64,000 bases of DNA from CAZRRV01 sp964602735 (GTDB taxonomy: Bacteria > Bacillota > Clostridia > Oscillospirales > Acutalibacteraceae): the NCBI GenBank assembly GCA_964602735.1, contig CAZRRV010000002.1, forward strand, positions 26,394-90,393. The letters run 5' to 3'. A model generated the notes under the pieces. That model ran no database searches. It worked only from the letters and a program-made list of their open reading frames with translations, and was not told the DNA's origin. Position 1 is the stretch's first letter; each line of letters opens with the position of its first letter. A program made the translations under genes and the position numbers. This document shows positions 55,101 through 63,998 of the stretch, in pieces.

Positions 55101-55946
55101 CTGATTGAAACAAAACCCAAAAAATTTTCCGATCTGATGCAGGTGGCGGGACTTTCGCACGGTACCAATGTCTGGGTGGGCAACGCGCAGGATTTAATCC
55201 GTTCGGGCACATGTACGATTTCCGATGTTATCGGAACGCGAGACGATATTATGACCTATCTTATCCATAAAGGGGTTCCGAAAAAAGACGCGTTTAAGAT
55301 TATGGAGATAGTCCGCAAGGGCAAGGCGAAACAGCTCCTTACCGATGAACAGACGGATTTGATGCGACGGAACAATGTTCCGCAGTGGTACATCGATTCG
55401 TGTTTCAAAATAAAATATATGTTTCCCAAGGCGCACGCCGCCGCCTATATGATTTCATCTCTGCGTCTCGCCTGGTACAAGGTGCACCGCCCGGTGGAAT
55501 TTTACTGCGCGTATTTCACCGTGCGCGGCGACGGGGTCGAGCTGGCGACGGTATTGAAAGGTACGGAGGCCGTGCGGCGCCGTATGCACGAAATAACGGA
55601 AAAAGGGCGCGACGCGTCGGCGAACGAGAAAAGAACCGGGGAGGCGATGCAGATTTTCAACGAGATTTTCTGCAGAGGCATTGCGGTGCTTCCCGTTGAT
55701 TTGAAAAAATCTCACGCTACGAAATATCTTGTCGAAGACGGGAAAATGCGGCCGCCTTTTTCGGCGCTTGACGGTATCGGGGGGAAAGCCGCCGTTTCGC
55801 TGTACGAGACCGCACAGCGCGGGAACTTTCTTTCCAAAGCCGAATTTCAGGCGGAATCGGGCGTAAACAAAACGGTTATCGACGCGCTGAATAAAATGGG
55901 GGTGCTTGACGGTCTGCCCGATTCAAACCAGATGACTTTCTTTTAA
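52146..55946 (+). CDS. polC: PolC-type DNA polymerase III alpha subunit lacking the exonuclease insert
   Basis: Main replicative polymerase of low-GC Gram-positives. Layout of 1266 aa: N-terminal domain, OB fold (about 235-315), PHP domain (ELHAHTNMSALDAL 331-344, ITDHGVVQ), zinc finger (C736, C739, C761, C764), catalytic PDIDQNFSG with D790 and D792, QHPGG, and the C-terminal helix-hairpin-helix. In B. subtilis PolC (about 1437 aa) a ~170-180 aa DEDD 3'-5' exonuclease interrupts the PHP domain between YGLEANIVDD and HVTLLAQN. Here YGVEAYYVDD (394-403) is joined to YHMIILVKN (424-432) by about 20 residues, and no exonuclease motif is present. The reading frame is otherwise intact, so this is a real domain absence. 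Proofreading, if any, must come in trans. Confidence 0.95.
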   Translation: MESITVGKIFSMPGFDEFSDGEIVSFGVDKDTRTLDMETVFKRYISAGRIGEWENALAGSLRLENINLKYSFCGVAVNTEIIEDLIDTVKSTDPRYNGYFNGAEYRFDGDTLEIVLAFGGLDVIRSAGFETELNNLLNRRFGTAVNITYSGVTGSVEMELPPVEEKAAPVKTGKPAAPVIRTQIRHTPPSDGLSVFLDSARWIYGHPVTGTPAPMKTVVNALPESSEPRAEGEDIVVCGEVFSRESKPTKKGDKTIIEFALTDKTGSLAAEMVVSKSLEGQLAPVDVGNTLLIRGNYGFNQWTRRFTLSPKSIAVLDRYERGDNAETKRVELHAHTNMSALDALIPVSDLIYKAHEFGHEAVAITDHGVVQSYPKAMNTLNKIRETDPDFKVIYGVEAYYVDDVTGQGGKTVESGVSVETLVRYHMIILVKNQTGLKNLYKLVSEAHLKYYGKTFNPQNPKKLRNPMPLYPRSLIERYREGLLIGSACEQGEVYRSVFDNLPDEKIEEIAGFYDYLEIQPNGNNAFMIRSGKVKSEEDLNNINRRILALGDKLGKPVVATGDVHFLNPDDAILRTILKSGQGFKDEETQQPPLYLKTTEEMLSDFAYLGDRAKEVVIDNTRKIADMIDGSAQPVPSGNYPPKIEGSDDILTEITRRRAAELYGDPLPDLVRDRMERELNAIIKHGFSVMYVTAQKLVEESERRGYLVGSRGSVGSSFVATLAGISEVNPLAPHYVCPGCRHSEFITDGSVGSGFDLPPKKCPNCGAEMTRDGHDIPFETFLGIDGDKVPDIDQNFSGEVQPFIHKLTEDLFGSQNVFKAGTILTIAEQTAYGFVKHYEEEHGLALGRAEEDRLAKKISDSGVKSTTGQHPGGMIVLPADMEIYDFCPVQHPANKIDSDMVTTHFDFRSIHDNILKLDELGHDVPTIYKYLEEYTGIPVTSVSMSDPAVMSLFTSTEALGVNPDDIESQTGTFALPELGTRFVRDMLIETKPKKFSDLMQVAGLSHGTNVWVGNAQDLIRSGTCTISDVIGTRDDIMTYLIHKGVPKKDAFKIMEIVRKGKAKQLLTDEQTDLMRRNNVPQWYIDSCFKIKYMFPKAHAAAYMISSLRLAWYKVHRPVEFYCAYFTVRGDGVELATVLKGTEAVRRRMHEITEKGRDASANEKRTGEAMQIFNEIFCRGIAVLPVDLKKSHATKYLVEDGKMRPPFSALDGIGGKAAVSLYETAQRGNFLSKAEFQAESGVNKTVIDALNKMGVLDGLPDSNQMTFF

Positions 55947-56011
55947 CGGATGATTTGCCGTTCAAACCGTCGGAGCCGCCCGCGGGACAAACGGCCGCCG
56001 GCAAAATGAAA

Positions 56012-56036
56012 CCCCGCCGCAGGGTTTACGGCGGGG
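56012..56036. terminator. Terminator between polC and htrA
   Basis: CCCCGCCG (56012-56019) pairs with CGGCGGGG (56029-56036). T-rich sequence follows on the minus strand, A-rich on the plus strand, between the converging genes. Confidence 0.55.
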
Positions 56037-56097
56037 TAAAATATTGTACGCGGGTTAAGCGCGCGTCGGCGAATCGGGGACGGGCAAATTCGCGGGG

Positions 56098-57381
56098 TCA
56101 GTTGCGGGCGTTGTTCGCGCCGATGGTAATATTTGCGTCGTAATAGCGCCCCCCGCGATAATAGCGGAGTTTAACGGTCTGTTTGGGAGACAGGTCGTTA
56201 AGTATATTGGTAAGGGAAGTGGCACCCGTTACCTCTTTGTCGGCGAACCGGGTGATAATATCGCCGCGTCTCAAACCGCTTTCGGCGGCTGGGCTGTCGG
56301 AGTCGACGCTCGACACAACGGCTCCGGCGGGATAGCCCAGAAACGCCAGGGTGTTTTCATCGTACCTTTCGGCGATGCTGATCCCGATGTAAGGCGACGG
56401 TTCGTTTTGACGAGCTATAATTTTATCGCAAATTTCCACGACGGTATCGGCCGGAATCGCAAAGCCCATACCCTCGAAACTTTCGTCGACGAATTTAACG
56501 CTGTTAACGCCGATGAGCTGTCCTTTCGAGTTGAGCAGCGCGCCGCCGGAATTTCCGGGGTTAATCGCGGCGTCGGTTTGAATAAGCGTCATGGTTGTAC
56601 CTTTATCGACGCTGATTTCCCGGTTAAGCCCGCTTATAATACCGTAGCTTACCGAACCCATGAATTCTATGCCACCCGGGCATCCTATGGCAACCACATA
56701 CTGCCCGATTTTAACATCTTTCGACTTGCCTATTTCCATCGCCGGCAGACCGGTTTTGTCGACCTTAAGCACCGCGAGGTCGCCCGACACATTGTAGCCC
56801 ACCACCGAGGCGGGAACCGCCGCGTCGGGATCCTGCGGGAAGTAGACGTTGATAGTATATTTCTGATATTCAAGCGCGGTTGAAATTACATGGTAGTTGG
56901 TTATTATGTATCCGTCTTTCGAATAGATAACGCCCGAACCTTCTCCGAGTTCCGATTCGGTATTTCCTCCGAAAAAGCTTTGCGCCGCCGCCGATGTGCT
57001 TATCCCGACCACGCTGTCGCCGCATTTTTCGTATACCGCTTCCACAAGGGAATCCGTTTCCCCGGTAATTGTTACCTGTTTGGCCGTTACCGTCGAACCC
57101 GAACCGCCGGAACCCGAACCCGCGGAGGCATTGCTCTTTTTGTCGTAACGCGCATACAACCCGAGACAGCATGCGGAGGTGATAATTGCCGTACACAGCG
57201 CCGTGCATATTACGGCGAGGGGCATCTTGCTCCTTTTCTTCTTCGGTTTTTTCGGCGGGGCACCGTTGTCGGGCAATCCCCCGTCGTAATAACCGGGTGT
57301 ATAACTGTGCTCGGATTCCGGCGGGGTGTTCATATCGTCGAATTCCGGCTCGAAAGGATAGCGGTTATCGTTTCCATACAT
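56098..57381 (-). CDS. htrA: HtrA/DegP-like serine protease, membrane-anchored
   Basis: Quality-control protease with trypsin-like and PDZ domains. The 427-aa protein has a cytoplasmic acidic N-terminus, one membrane helix (about 53-75), a Gly/Ser linker, the catalytic triad H164 (TNYHVIS), D201 (SGDLAVLK), S278 (NPGNSGG), and a C-terminal PDZ domain (GAVVSSVDSDSPAAESGLRRGDIITRF). Typical of the Firmicutes single-TM type facing the wall. A TATAAT lies upstream at about 57430, without a clear -35 box. Confidence 0.94.
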   Translation of the reverse strand: MYGNDNRYPFEPEFDDMNTPPESEHSYTPGYYDGGLPDNGAPPKKPKKKRSKMPLAVICTALCTAIITSACCLGLYARYDKKSNASAGSGSGGSGSTVTAKQVTITGETDSLVEAVYEKCGDSVVGISTSAAAQSFFGGNTESELGEGSGVIYSKDGYIITNYHVISTALEYQKYTINVYFPQDPDAAVPASVVGYNVSGDLAVLKVDKTGLPAMEIGKSKDVKIGQYVVAIGCPGGIEFMGSVSYGIISGLNREISVDKGTTMTLIQTDAAINPGNSGGALLNSKGQLIGVNSVKFVDESFEGMGFAIPADTVVEICDKIIARQNEPSPYIGISIAERYDENTLAFLGYPAGAVVSSVDSDSPAAESGLRRGDIITRFADKEVTGATSLTNILNDLSPKQTVKLRYYRGGRYYDANITIGANNARN

Positions 57382-57984
57382 ATTTAAGCAACCCCTTTTT
57401 AAGCCTTGCGGCCCGTCTTTGATTTTCTATATTATAACCCGGCTTTTTTACCTTTGTTTGTTATCTTTGTAAACATTTTTTGAATGGTGAAAAGCACCTT
57501 GTTTATGGCCTTGTACCCCGGCAAACGGCTCCGATATTCCGCCTGATTCGCTAAATACGGCCGTATATTTTAGCAAGCCGTTTTTCTTTTCCGTATTCGT
57601 ATATACGGGATACGAATTGCCGCGGAGCCGAATACGATCAACGGTTTTGATCCTCTCATGCGGTTTCATTCTTGAACCGTAATCCCGGATGATATGTTCC
57701 CGAAAGTCGGGCGGCGGCGTATATTGTATTTGCAATGCGGGCGGCGGAAACATCTTACGGCCGGTCTGCCCTCATTAAACCGTTTATCATAATCGAACGG
57801 AGCCGCAGAAAACGGCTCCGTAATGAACTGCTTGATATTTTTCCTGTAAATCCTCGTCTGCATTTTCGGCGGCGTTGTCCATGATTAAATTGACCGTATG
57901 TCCGGGTTTTCGTTAGCCGAAAAGAGCCTGCGCTCTACCGCGGTATTTACGGGAACGTTCGTGACAGCTTCGTATTCTTCATTG
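57382..57984. other. 603-bp intergenic region, no supported gene
   Basis: Minus-strand frames (57448-57753, 57666-57863) overlap in different frames and show no recognised domain; together they could be a decayed coding region. A 9-bp stem ACGGAGCCG/CGGCTCCGT lies near 57800-57825. Confidence 0.4.
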
Positions 57985-58323
57985 TCAAAGCGCCGATTTA
58001 CAGTATTGTTTATACTCTTCTCCCCACTCCTTCATTGCGTTCAATATGGGACGGAGGCTGTTGCCGAGTTCAGACAGCGCATATTCTACTCTCGGAGGGA
58101 CTTCCGGGTAAACGGTACGGGTAATGATGCCGTCTGCCTCCATTGAGCGAAGGCTGTCGGTCAGTACCTTTTGACTGATCCCGTCCAGATTTTTTTGCAG
58201 TTCGTTAAAACGCCAGGGACGTTCAAGCAGATTGCGTATAATGAGCAACTTCCATTTGTTCCCGATTACCCGTACGGTTGTCGCGACAGGACATTCGGGG
58301 AGCAGTTCCGCCTTTGTTTTCAT
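57985..58323 (-). CDS. HxlR-family transcriptional regulator
   Basis: The 112-aa winged-helix protein has the HxlR signature: CPVATTVRVIGNKWKLLIIRNLLERPWRFNELQKNLDGISQKVLTDSLRSMEADGII, with the Cys near residue 11 that senses redox or electrophile stress in YodB- and QorR-like members. It is divergent from the ferredoxin-macrodomain-sirtuin genes and is their likely regulator. Confidence 0.92.
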   Translation of the reverse strand: MKTKAELLPECPVATTVRVIGNKWKLLIIRNLLERPWRFNELQKNLDGISQKVLTDSLRSMEADGIITRTVYPEVPPRVEYALSELGNSLRPILNAMKEWGEEYKQYCKSAL

Positions 58324-58452
58324 CCGTAAGCACCTCCATTACATCACAATCGAATGTTGCATTATTATTATATTGTAGCATCCACGGCAAGTCAACAGCC
58401 GATTCGGAGGTTGCAAAAAGGTAGAAAATTTTTTTGCCGGAAAACCCGCGCC

Positions 58453-58489
58453 GGTACAAACGGGTTACAAAAAAGTGCGTACTTGTACC
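58453..58489. promoter_or_regulatory. Candidate operator of the HxlR regulator
   Basis: Inverted repeat GGTACAA (58453-58459) and TTGTACC (58483-58489) encloses TTACAAAAAAGTGCGTAC, resembling the GTAC-type half sites of HxlR/YodB regulators. It lies between the divergent hxlR gene and the operon. Confidence 0.45.
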
Positions 58490-58567
58490 GCTCCCGGAGG
58501 GACGGTAAAATAATAAATACAGAGGGCGCAAACGGCCTTTTGAATTCTTCGAAAAGGGGATATGACA

Positions 58568-58837
58568 ATGGCGTTTTCCAATCTCGCCGCCCAAATCGAG
58601 TGTTTCAACCCCGGGGTCAATCCCGGTTTCCGTGAGACCTATGTGATCGGCAACGGGAATGTGTCGCCGAACGGATATTTTATTTACGACAGCCTTATCG
58701 GCTGCGGAAAGTGCCTGCAAAACCGTCCGCAAAAATGCATTATCCCCGGCAGGGCGTATCACATCGAACAAACCCATTGCCTGCACTGCGGCAACCGTAA
58801 GGTTTGCCATGCGGATGCGGCGGAAAAGAGGGGGTAA
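58568..58837 (+). CDS. Small degenerate ferredoxin-like protein
   Basis: The 89-aa protein starts at the second ATG (58568), which has better spacing to AAAAGGGG. The second half aligns with the two [4Fe-4S] motifs of ferredoxin domains found near such operons, but ligands are missing: LIGCGKCLQNRPQKC has Leu and Arg at two of four expected Cys, and HCLHCGNRKVCH has Arg at the third Cys and one residue deleted. So only about half of the eight expected ligands remain. It is either a decaying fragment of a larger oxidoreductase or a repurposed Zn/Fe-S protein. First gene of the sirtuin-macrodomain operon; the macrodomain gene follows by 1 bp. Confidence 0.6.
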   Translation: MAFSNLAAQIECFNPGVNPGFRETYVIGNGNVSPNGYFIYDSLIGCGKCLQNRPQKCIIPGRAYHIEQTHCLHCGNRKVCHADAAEKRG

Positions 58838-58838
58838 A

Positions 58839-59600
58839 ATGACACAGAAAGAGCGCAGAATTTTCCTGATAAAATATCTGCTGGGCGAGTCGCGCCGGTA
58901 CGGGAACATTCCCGTACCCTCCGACGCGGCGGCACAGAAGAAACTCCTCCGCTCCCTCGTAAACGTTCGCCCGCCGCGCCCGATCGGGCAGGATTTTCTG
59001 ACGGTGCAGGACGAATATCTGAGGGGCGAAATTGCCGCGAAAAAAATCACCGATTTTGCCGACTTGACGCCGGAAGAACCGGGGATTTATCTCCGGCAGG
59101 GCGACATCATTACTCTGAAATGCGGCGCGATCGTCAACGCCGCCAACAGCGGTCTGACCGGCTGCTATGTTCCCTGCCACGGGTGTATCGACAACGCCGT
59201 TCATACGTTTGCGGGGGTTCAACTGCGGCTGGATTGCCAAAGGCTGATTGAAGCGCAGGGGCACGGGGAGGAAACCGGAGGAGCGAAAATCACGCCCGCC
59301 TACAATCTGCCCTGCGATTTCATACTGCACACGGTCGGGCCGATTGTTTCCGGGAAAGTGACGGATCGCGAACGGGGACAGCTTGCCTCCTGTTACCGCG
59401 CCTGTCTTGCGCTGGCGGAGAAAAACAAAATCAAAAGCGTCGCGTTTTGCTGTATCTCCACGGGAGAATTTCGGTTCCCGAACCGGCTCGCGGCGGAAAT
59501 TGCCGTCAAAACCGTACGGGAATACAGAGGGGAAACCGAGGTGATTTTCAATGTGTTCAAAGATGCCGATTATCAAATCTACCGGGAATTACTCGGATAA
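58839..59600 (+). CDS. Zinc-containing macrodomain protein, ADP-ribosyl hydrolase type
   Basis: The 253-aa protein has an N-terminal helical extension and a macrodomain: YLRQGDIITLKCGAIVNAANSG, then GCYVPCHGCIDNAVH, with C109, H114 and C116 as likely zinc ligands of the Zn-macro class, and ISTGEFRFPN near the end. Zn-macro proteins next to SirTM sirtuins remove ADP-ribose from the sirtuin-modified protein. It overlaps the sirtuin gene by 50 bp. The ATG at 58839 follows GAGGGGGTAAA. Confidence 0.9.
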   Translation: MTQKERRIFLIKYLLGESRRYGNIPVPSDAAAQKKLLRSLVNVRPPRPIGQDFLTVQDEYLRGEIAAKKITDFADLTPEEPGIYLRQGDIITLKCGAIVNAANSGLTGCYVPCHGCIDNAVHTFAGVQLRLDCQRLIEAQGHGEETGGAKITPAYNLPCDFILHTVGPIVSGKVTDRERGQLASCYRACLALAEKNKIKSVAFCCISTGEFRFPNRLAAEIAVKTVREYRGETEVIFNVFKDADYQIYRELLG

Positions 59601-60429
59601 TATCCGGCGGCTGAAAGAGGCGCTTACAGCCGCCGACGCCGTCATCGTGGGCGCGGGAGCGGGACTCTCCGCATCGGCGGGATTTACCTACACCGGGGAG
59701 CGCTTCGACCGGTATTTCTCCGATTTCGCGGCAAAATACGGTTTTCACGATATGTATTCCGGCGGTTTTTATCCGTTTTCTTCGCCGGAGGAATTTTGGG
59801 CGTACTGGAGCCGGTACATCTGCATCAACCGTTATACCGACGCGCCGAATCCCGTCTACGACGAACTCCTCGCCCTGATCCGGGGGAAAGACTACTTTGT
59901 GATCACGACAAACGTAGACCATTGTTTCCAAAAAGCGGGTTTTGATAAAAAACGGCTTTTTTATACGCAGGGGGATTACGGACTTTGGCAATGCTCCGTT
60001 CCCTGCCATAACAGGACCTACGACAACGAAGAAGCGGTAAAGGAAATGCTGAACCGGCAGTCGGAGATGAAAATCCCCTCCGAGCTTATCCCCCGTTGTC
60101 CCCGTTGCGACGCGCCGATGGCGATGAATCTCCGCGCCGACGACAGGTTTGCGGAGGACGAGGGGTGGCATCATGCGGCGGAGCGGTACGAAACTTTCCT
60201 TCGGACAAGACGGGGAGGGCGTGTCCTGCTTTTGGAGCTGGGGGTCGGCTATAACACGCCGGGCATCATCAAGTACCCGTTTTGGCGGATGACGGCGGGA
60301 AACCCGACGGCAACATACGCCTGTGTCAATATCGGCGAAGCGGTCTGCCCGAAAGAGATAGAACCGCAGGCCGTTTGCATAAACAGGGATATCCGGCAGG
60401 TACTGAATGACCTGCAATCGGAAAAATAA
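59551..60429 (+). CDS. Class M sirtuin (SirTM), probable protein ADP-ribosyltransferase
   Basis: Sir2 fold with GAGAGLSASAGF (34-45), the TTNVDHCF loop (N121) and TQGDYG, where Gln (Q140) replaces the catalytic His of deacetylating sirtuins, the SirTM hallmark. A zinc ribbon is formed by C148/C152 and C183/C186. Known SirTMs ADP-ribosylate a lipoylated GcvH-like protein encoded nearby; no GcvH-L or LplA2 gene is present here, so the target is unknown. Start GTG at 59551, or ATG at 59563. Confidence 0.88.
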   Translation: MCSKMPIIKSTGNYSDNIRRLKEALTAADAVIVGAGAGLSASAGFTYTGERFDRYFSDFAAKYGFHDMYSGGFYPFSSPEEFWAYWSRYICINRYTDAPNPVYDELLALIRGKDYFVITTNVDHCFQKAGFDKKRLFYTQGDYGLWQCSVPCHNRTYDNEEAVKEMLNRQSEMKIPSELIPRCPRCDAPMAMNLRADDRFAEDEGWHHAAERYETFLRTRRGGRVLLLELGVGYNTPGIIKYPFWRMTAGNPTATYACVNIGEAVCPKEIEPQAVCINRDIRQVLNDLQSEK

Positions 60430-60658
60430 AAAAGCGCATCCGCCAAATCCGGGACGCGCCCCCTGCCCGTATAGGGTATAAATTTATTTACCGTTGGCGA
60501 TTTCCGCCGCCTCGCTGCGGATATTATTTACCCGCCGTCTCCCCTTCGCGCTCCGGCGCCTGTGATATATGCGGTTCGGATTGCCGCCGGTTTGACGGCG
60601 AGCCGGCGGTTTGGCAATCAAAAGCCCGGTATTTATGCGTGTTTTCGGACTTTGCGAA

Positions 60659-62185
60659 TTATTCCCACTCGATTGTGGCGGGGGGTTTGGAGGTAATATC
60701 GTACACAACCCGGTTAACGCCGGGCACCTCGTTTACTATCCGCCGCGAAACGGTATCAAGCACATCGAAGGGAATCCGCGCCCATCCCGCCGTCATAAAA
60801 TCATCGGTAGTGACGGCGCGGAGCGCAACGGTATAATCGTAGGTCCGCCCGTCTCCCATTACTCCCACGCTCCGCATATCGGTCAGCACGGCGAAAAACT
60901 GGCTTATATCGCGGTCGATACCGGCTTTCGCGATTTCATCGCGGAAAATAAAATCCGCGTCCCGTAAAATTTCAAGTTTCCGCTCGGTTACCTCGCCGAT
61001 AATGCGCACGGCAAGTCCGGGGCCCGGAAAAGGCTGGCGGTAAACCATATCGGGAGGCATCCCGAGTTCAAGCCCCACTTTGCGAACCTCGTCCTTGAAC
61101 AGTTCGCGCAACGGCTCGATTATACCGTCGAACCCGATGTTGCTCGGCAGACCGCCGACATTGTGGTGGCTTTTTATCAAAGCCGCGTCGCCCGTTCCGC
61201 TTTCAATCACATCGGGGTAGATAGTCCCCTGAATAAGATAGTGCACTTTACCGAGTTTTTCGGCTTCCGATTCGAAAACGCGGATAAACTCCTCGCCGAT
61301 TATTTTCCGCTTTTGTTCGGGATCGGTCACTCCCGACAGACGGCTCATAAACCTCCGCGACGCGTCAACCGTCACAAGCCGGATATCGTATCTGCCGCGG
61401 AACAGTTCCTCCACCTGCCGGCGCTCGTTTTTACGGAGCAGCCCGTGATCGACGAATATGCAGGTGAGGTTGTCTCCGACCGCTCTGTGCGTCAGCAGCG
61501 CGGCCACGGCGGAATCCACTCCACCCGACAGCGCGCAGAGGACTTTTTTATCACCGATTTTTGCTTTAAGCCGGGCAACGGCGGAATCCGTAAACGACGA
61601 CATTGTCCATTCGCCGGCGCACCCGCATATACGAAGTACAAAGTTTTCGATTATCGCGGTTCCGTACTCGGTATGCATAACTTCGGGGTGAAATTGAACC
61701 GCATACAGTTTCTTCGCTCCGTTTTCCATGGCGGCGACGGGGCATCCGGCGGTTTCGGCGGTAACGGAAAAGCCTTCGGGTACTCTTTCGATAAAATCCG
61801 TATGGCTCATCCAGCATACGCTTTCTTTGGGGACGCTTTCAAACAGACGGCTTTCGGCGGTTACCGTCAGTCCCACTTTTCCGTATTCGCTGTTGCCGGC
61901 GGTGACGCGGCCGCCGAGCAAAAATGTCATAAGTTGGGCGCCGTAGCATATTCCGAGCACGGGGACCCCTAAGCTGAATAATTCGCCGTCGTAAAGCGGA
62001 GCGTTTTCGCCGTAAACGCTTTTGGGGCCGCCGGTTAAAATTATACCGCTGTAACCGCCGCTTTTTATTTTATCGAGAGGCGTTGTGAACGGCAGAATTT
62101 CGGAATACACATTCGCCTCGCGCACGCGCCTGGCTATAAGCCGGTTATACTGTCCGCCGAAATCCAAAACCAGTATTTTTTCCAA
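60659..62185 (-). CDS. guaA: GMP synthase (glutamine-hydrolysing)
   Basis: Converts XMP to GMP. The 508-aa protein has an N-terminal glutamine amidotransferase domain (VLGICYGAQ nucleophile Cys, [13 protein letters not shown]is), the PP-loop [12 protein letters not shown] and the C-terminal dimerisation domain ending [10 protein letters not shown] prefer the TTG at 62185 ([13 protein letters not shown] follows, GAGAGGGCG RBS); the ATG at 62221 adds non-homologous residues. Confidence 0.95.
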   Translation of the reverse strand: MEKILVLDFGGQYNRLIARRVREANVYSEILPFTTPLDKIKSGGYSGIILTGGPKSVYGENAPLYDGELFSLGVPVLGICYGAQLMTFLLGGRVTAGNSEYGKVGLTVTAESRLFESVPKESVCWMSHTDFIERVPEGFSVTAETAGCPVAAMENGAKKLYAVQFHPEVMHTEYGTAIIENFVLRICGCAGEWTMSSFTDSAVARLKAKIGDKKVLCALSGGVDSAVAALLTHRAVGDNLTCIFVDHGLLRKNERRQVEELFRGRYDIRLVTVDASRRFMSRLSGVTDPEQKRKIIGEEFIRVFESEAEKLGKVHYLIQGTIYPDVIESGTGDAALIKSHHNVGGLPSNIGFDGIIEPLRELFKDEVRKVGLELGMPPDMVYRQPFPGPGLAVRIIGEVTERKLEILRDADFIFRDEIAKAGIDRDISQFFAVLTDMRSVGVMGDGRTYDYTVALRAVTTDDFMTAGWARIPFDVLDTVSRRIVNEVPGVNRVVYDITSKPPATIEWE

Positions 62186-62217
62186 ATCAATCGCCCTCTC
62201 AAATTTTTCTGTCCGAA

Positions 62218-63998
62218 TCATTCCGCGGCGGCGGGGGAACCCGGAGGCGGGGCCGCGTCGCTAACCCGGATCGCCGAATCCGCCGTGCCGAAGACCTCCC
62301 GGAACCATTCGCGCATCCCGTCGTTCAGTCGCACGAGCAGTATGTAGTCGTAATCCCGCCAGCATTCAAGTATTACGGCCTGTTTCTCAGCGTCTGTGGG
62401 CGGCGCGGTATATTCCCCCAGAACCCTGTCCCGTTTCGCAAAAAAGAAGTATTTTGTAAGAAAATCATAGAAATATCCGTTGGCATCGGTGACTACAAGA
62501 TAGGTGCAACCCGAGGGTACACCTTCGGTTACAAAAGCGTCGAAACCCGCGCGCTCCGCGTAGTCGGACTGAGCCGGCCGGCGGTAAAATGCGCGGTAAT
62601 CGGGGAGGAGGCCGCAATGAACCGAAAGTGCCGCGAGCAGCGCAATTAAAATGCTTTTTATCCTCGCCGCGGCGACTCTCCCGGGAGCTTTTTGTACGAT
62701 ATACGGAAGTACACCCGCCGCCTGTACCCCGCAAAGGTAGGTAAGCGCCGTTAAATGGTAGCGATCGTAGCATTGCAGAAGGATCGCCTCCGGCGTAGGC
62801 ATCGAAAAAAGGTACATTCCCAGCATACCCGCCTGATATGTTGCATAGACCGCGAGCAGGAAAAAAATCGGTCGCGGGAAACGTTTCCCGGCGGGCTTTT
62901 TCTTCCGAAAAATCACGGTGAATATGATTGCGAAAATGAAAAAATAAAGCGCGGGATTGCGGTAGGAGAATACGGTTTTAAGAAATGTTACGGTAATTTC
63001 TTTTATAGTGGCAGTATCTTTCGACAAAAAAATTCCCGTCATTTGGTGCAATGAGAGCGAGTGCCGGGCGTTCATCCCGTTCTGGAACACAAGTTTTACA
63101 TGCGCCTGCCAGAGCATAAGCGCCCCGGCGGGGAACGCGCACTGCAACGCCAGGGCTTTCCAGTGATTCCTCCGCCCCTCGGTAAAGAGCCAGATCAGGA
63201 ACAAAAGCGGCAGTACAAAAAATATTCCGCTGTTCTTTACGGCTGTAAGGAACACCGAAAAGAACGGGAAAATCCACAACTTTTCCAATACCCCCCCCGG
63301 TAATACATGGCGATAAGCGTCGCGGCAAGGCCGGCTACGGCGAGGAGATTGTCGACCAGCAGGCCGTTCAGCGCAGTTTGTGCGTTGGCGATTGAGGTAA
63401 AAAGGATGAGTGATACGCATGCGGCTGTTATATTTCCGAGAACACCTTTGGCGAACGCGAACAGAGATATCAGCATCCCGACCTGGATCATCGTATGCAC
63501 CCAGCACTGGCTCCACTCCGAGCGCAGCCCCGCGATTTTCTCGAAGAACCACACCGCGGACGCGCTCCCCGTGGGGTACGATTGAAAAGTAATGTATGTG
63601 TCTTCAAAATTCGGGAAACGGTTCTTTTGAAGCATGGATTTAAGCACTACGCCCCAATGACTGAAACTGTCGTAATTGTTAAACTTTACGTCGTAAAGCA
63701 GAATAAAAAACAGCCCTCCCGCCGCTATATAAAAGAAAAATGCGGGGCAGATAAGAGGGCGCGGCGTTTCTTTTTTAACGATTGAGCGCACCGTGAGGGC
63801 AAGCCCTCCGAGGACGATAACAACCGCCGTTTCTTTCATAATGTTGAGGATTCCGGAAAGGAAAATAACGCTGCCCACCCCGGCAAAAAGCACAGCGGGC
63901 GCAAACTCGGGGCGGATCTTCCCGCAGAGAAAGCGTATGTAGCCGTACATCGATACGGCGAGCAGTATTATGCGCAGCGAGATAATAATGTATGACAT
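62218..63998 (-). pseudogene. Polytopic membrane protein, GT-C-like, split by a G8 tract frameshift
   Basis: Two overlapping minus-strand frames form one protein of about 590 aa. The first (63998 to about 63299) has many hydrophobic helices and an extracytoplasmic loop with NNYDSFSHWGVVLKSM and ITFQSYPTGSASAVWFFE, like lipid-linked-sugar (GT-C) glycosyltransferases. After eight coding-strand G (63298-63291), continuity moves to the other frame: YYRGG then VLEKLWIFPFFSVFLTAVKNSGIFFVLPLL. Nine or six G would restore it. It may be a phase-variable gene in the OFF state, a true mutation or a sequencing error. The start may lie outside the window. Function inferred only. Confidence 0.65.

Noticed and set aside
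57448..57863. Overlapping minus-strand frames as a real gene
   Set aside because: No recognisable domain, no clear RBS, and the frames overlap each other; at most a decayed gene.
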